DNA of 64,000 nucleotides from Candidatus Chloroploca asiatica (GTDB lineage Bacteria; Chloroflexota; Chloroflexia; Chloroflexales; Chloroflexaceae), in NCBI RefSeq assembly GCF_002532075.1, contig NZ_LYXE01000059.1, positions 1 through 64,000 on the forward strand, written 5' to 3'. Every line of letters starts with the position of its first letter. Positions within the stretch are counted from its first letter, which is position 1. The notes beneath the pieces are model-generated. The model was not told where the DNA came from and did not search any database. It was given only the letters and a program-made list of their open reading frames with translations. The position numbers were made by a program, and so were the translations under genes. Shown one piece after another: positions 63,701 to 64,000 of the stretch.

Positions 63701-63783
63701 CGATAGACCGGACCCGTGGCCCCAGCAAAAAGCAGTTCCTCTACCTGATAATCACCAAAAATCTGCCCAACCAGATCTGTCAT
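60751..63783 (-). CDS. Membrane-anchored pseudokinase-FHA protein
   Basis: 1010 residues. A Ser/Thr kinase-like domain (10-270) retains Lys41 and the SPE motif (179-181) but the catalytic loop reads HGALRPES instead of HRDLKPEN (Asp replaced by Ala137) and DFG reads EAG (160-162), so phosphotransfer is unlikely. A FHA domain follows (about 335-410, with VSRDHLRIE and SSNGT), then two beta-rich CARDB-like domains (440-655), one transmembrane helix (661-684), a Pro/Thr/Glu-rich stalk and a C-terminal extracellular beta domain ending in YWVRPRIDVLR. It could sense the envelope and bind phosphothreonine. The ATG at 63783 has AAGGAAG four nt upstream. Confidence 0.85.
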   Translation of the reverse strand: MTDLVGQIFGDYQVEELLFAGATGPVYRASHLRLGRPTRLKIFDPVSLARPGLQPRLLAVLREVAALGHANLAAIYDIDEALDRVYLAGEMLNGGSLRDLLGSPLRDQLSLEVWLHLMAQVADGLAHLHANGLLHGALRPESLLVEIGETGPPTLLKVAEAGLAAVLPEEAFVAPAYLSPEQCRGQVLDGRSDIYTFGVILYEILVGVPPFRVDTVEAAIPKHLRTQPVPPRMVRPQLPADVEAIVLRCLAKRPEDRFPDALALAATLRAVGSAPAAAPRSSEAQTEPGRYALPGRADAPTVRITAPLEDAASLPRLQIIGSQGGVLREIEVPIGAVVAGRAPEHRLFLDHPQVSRDHLRIERTAIGYTITDLGSSNGTSLNDVRLPPQTPVPWDGKALLRVGPFTLRIASQPEPTLVGEVPVVPPAPVASVMAPTLATGGGRIEVRVEQERITLTPGSSVVLPVRLTNTGRVSEEVRLTVEGAPGAWLRDGEAVVLRLDPGSQATTSLLVSVPRSSEAPAGDYTVILRARALSGTGESGTTRMWWTVLPYTGGDLRITPPRDESRKAARYQILVRNTGNASAVYLLNFADEDETLGFVLERDEIRLDPGETARVNLTVEAAGRLFGAPQARRFSIRAEREEGAPLVSEAEFVHLASLPGWLPLAFLAAIVLVGLLATGLLFASRGNGEATLPPATATLPALPPTVLPTPEPGAPTIQQFTVTPDLTAPGEVVVVTWSVIGAERIVIDRFGDVPPQGQREFRPEQSTDFTLRAFTGAQETVAIIYVTVAPPTATPVPEPTATPEPEPTEVPTALPEPTPVPPPTATPEPLPTATVEMPPSFGTIDLAGLARDAAWSTDQGTVRFGRPLLGSGQGGWVDLLDATLEDEVEYRGLLYTVPPVSGNLLRPQPGENAFIQGEYAIPALIRGQILVGSLGFAKEVSSSPITVTIRFNDELIFEVSKEPDGELLPIFADLSAFAGQPGRLTMRIIPSDPATAQGIYWVRPRIDVLR

Positions 63784-63870
63784 GCTTCTTCCTTCTTCAG
63801 CGCATTTTGCTCCAACCAGTGGTGACAAGGTCATATCGGCCAGGCGCGAGAACCGACGGACTTCTACAGT

Positions 63871-64000
63871 TTAACTTGCGGCACGCTCAAGCGTCAACGC
63901 ACGATACCGTACCAGATGAGCAGGGCGATCAATATCGAGGGCGAGGGTTGGTGAGTGATAGATCGTGACGTGCAGCCCACGTGCAGCGGCCTCGGCCTGA
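63871..64000 (-). CDS. 3' end of a cofC-like gene (2-phospho-L-lactate guanylyltransferase), partial
   Basis: The last 42 codons of a leftward gene enter from the right edge: the protein ends ...HVTIYHSPTLALDIDRP then AHLVRYRALTLERAAS. The LALDIDRPAHL stretch matches the C-terminal ALDxDTPxDL of CofC/FbiD nucleotidyltransferases, which activate phospholactate or PEP for coenzyme F420. The match is short and other nucleotidyltransferases end in a similar way, so confidence is limited. It lies 87 bp upstream of the pseudokinase gene on the same strand. Confidence 0.5.
   Translation of the reverse strand, partial: QAEAAARGLHVTIYHSPTLALDIDRPAHLVRYRALTLERAAS

Noticed and set aside
1-64000. rRNA, tRNA, CRISPR, transposase or phage genes
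   Set aside because: Intergenic stretches were read for cloverleaf-like or conserved RNA sequence and mobile-gene motifs; none was found. A covariance-model scan would be needed to exclude small RNAs.

Overview
The window reads as chromosomal DNA of a GC-rich, filamentous-type member of the Chloroflexota, most likely class Chloroflexia (Chloroflexales or a relative). This is inferred from family content and style: a secreted protein with paired N-terminal aromatic/Gly motifs and Gmad2-like domains, a FHA protein kinase-like protein with a long Pro/Thr linker, GAF-rich sensors, PIN-TRAM membrane protein, an F420-pathway gene at the edge, and many long intergenic hairpins. No rRNA, tRNA, CRISPR array, prophage or transposase gene was seen. 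About 51 genes are called; nearly all are chromosomal housekeeping or signalling genes.

Layout. 1-519: a 66-bp GC-rich tandem repeat array interrupted by a small inverted-repeat element, then fabI. 1361-6228: MoxR ATPase and VIT/VWA protein, divergent from a DUF58 protein. 6317-8457: mscL, a repeat-rich gap, then a three-gene Cys-rich/CBS/Usp operon. 8535-14610: Xaa-Pro peptidase, BMP-type lipoprotein and an asymmetric heterodimeric ABC exporter. 14849-22136: FtsX-type permease, thioredoxin-like lipoprotein, threonine aldolase, diguanylate cyclase and a small membrane protein. 22217-28661: a leftward run with a fused FAD/2Fe-2S oxidoreductase subunit, an M20 amidohydrolase, LCP protein, glutamate racemase and two class-I glutamine-amidotransferase-like hydrolases. 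28736-32050: an RsbX-like PP2C phosphatase with a GAF/PAS histidine kinase. 32229-39088: radA, PIN-TRAM and dtd, then S1 protein and clpC. 39267-43000: ppk and a secreted gluzincin peptidase. 43058-47327: a four-gene leftward operon ending in glyA. 47489-50184: a GNAT acetyltransferase coupled to a tiny nonapeptide-repeat protein, divergent from an M20 peptidase. 50338-54836: DUF4349 lipoprotein, DUF427, TlpA-like lipoprotein with a DUF2085 membrane protein, a Cys/Met PLP enzyme and an RRM protein. 55093-59540: der-glgX-fmt. 59707-64000: thioredoxin-TPR protein, a degenerate (pseudo)kinase-FHA receptor and the 3' end of a cofC-like gene.

Themes. Most intergenic regions between operons carry long, almost perfect hairpins with very short loops, several of which share a CCAGC-loop-GCTGG tip. 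At least four genes have a -10 hexamer 6-7 nt before the ATG and look leaderless. The least explained objects are the nonapeptide-repeat protein fused by translational coupling to an acetyltransferase gene, the Cys-rich/CBS/Usp operon with an operator-like palindrome, and the membrane-anchored pseudokinase with FHA domain.
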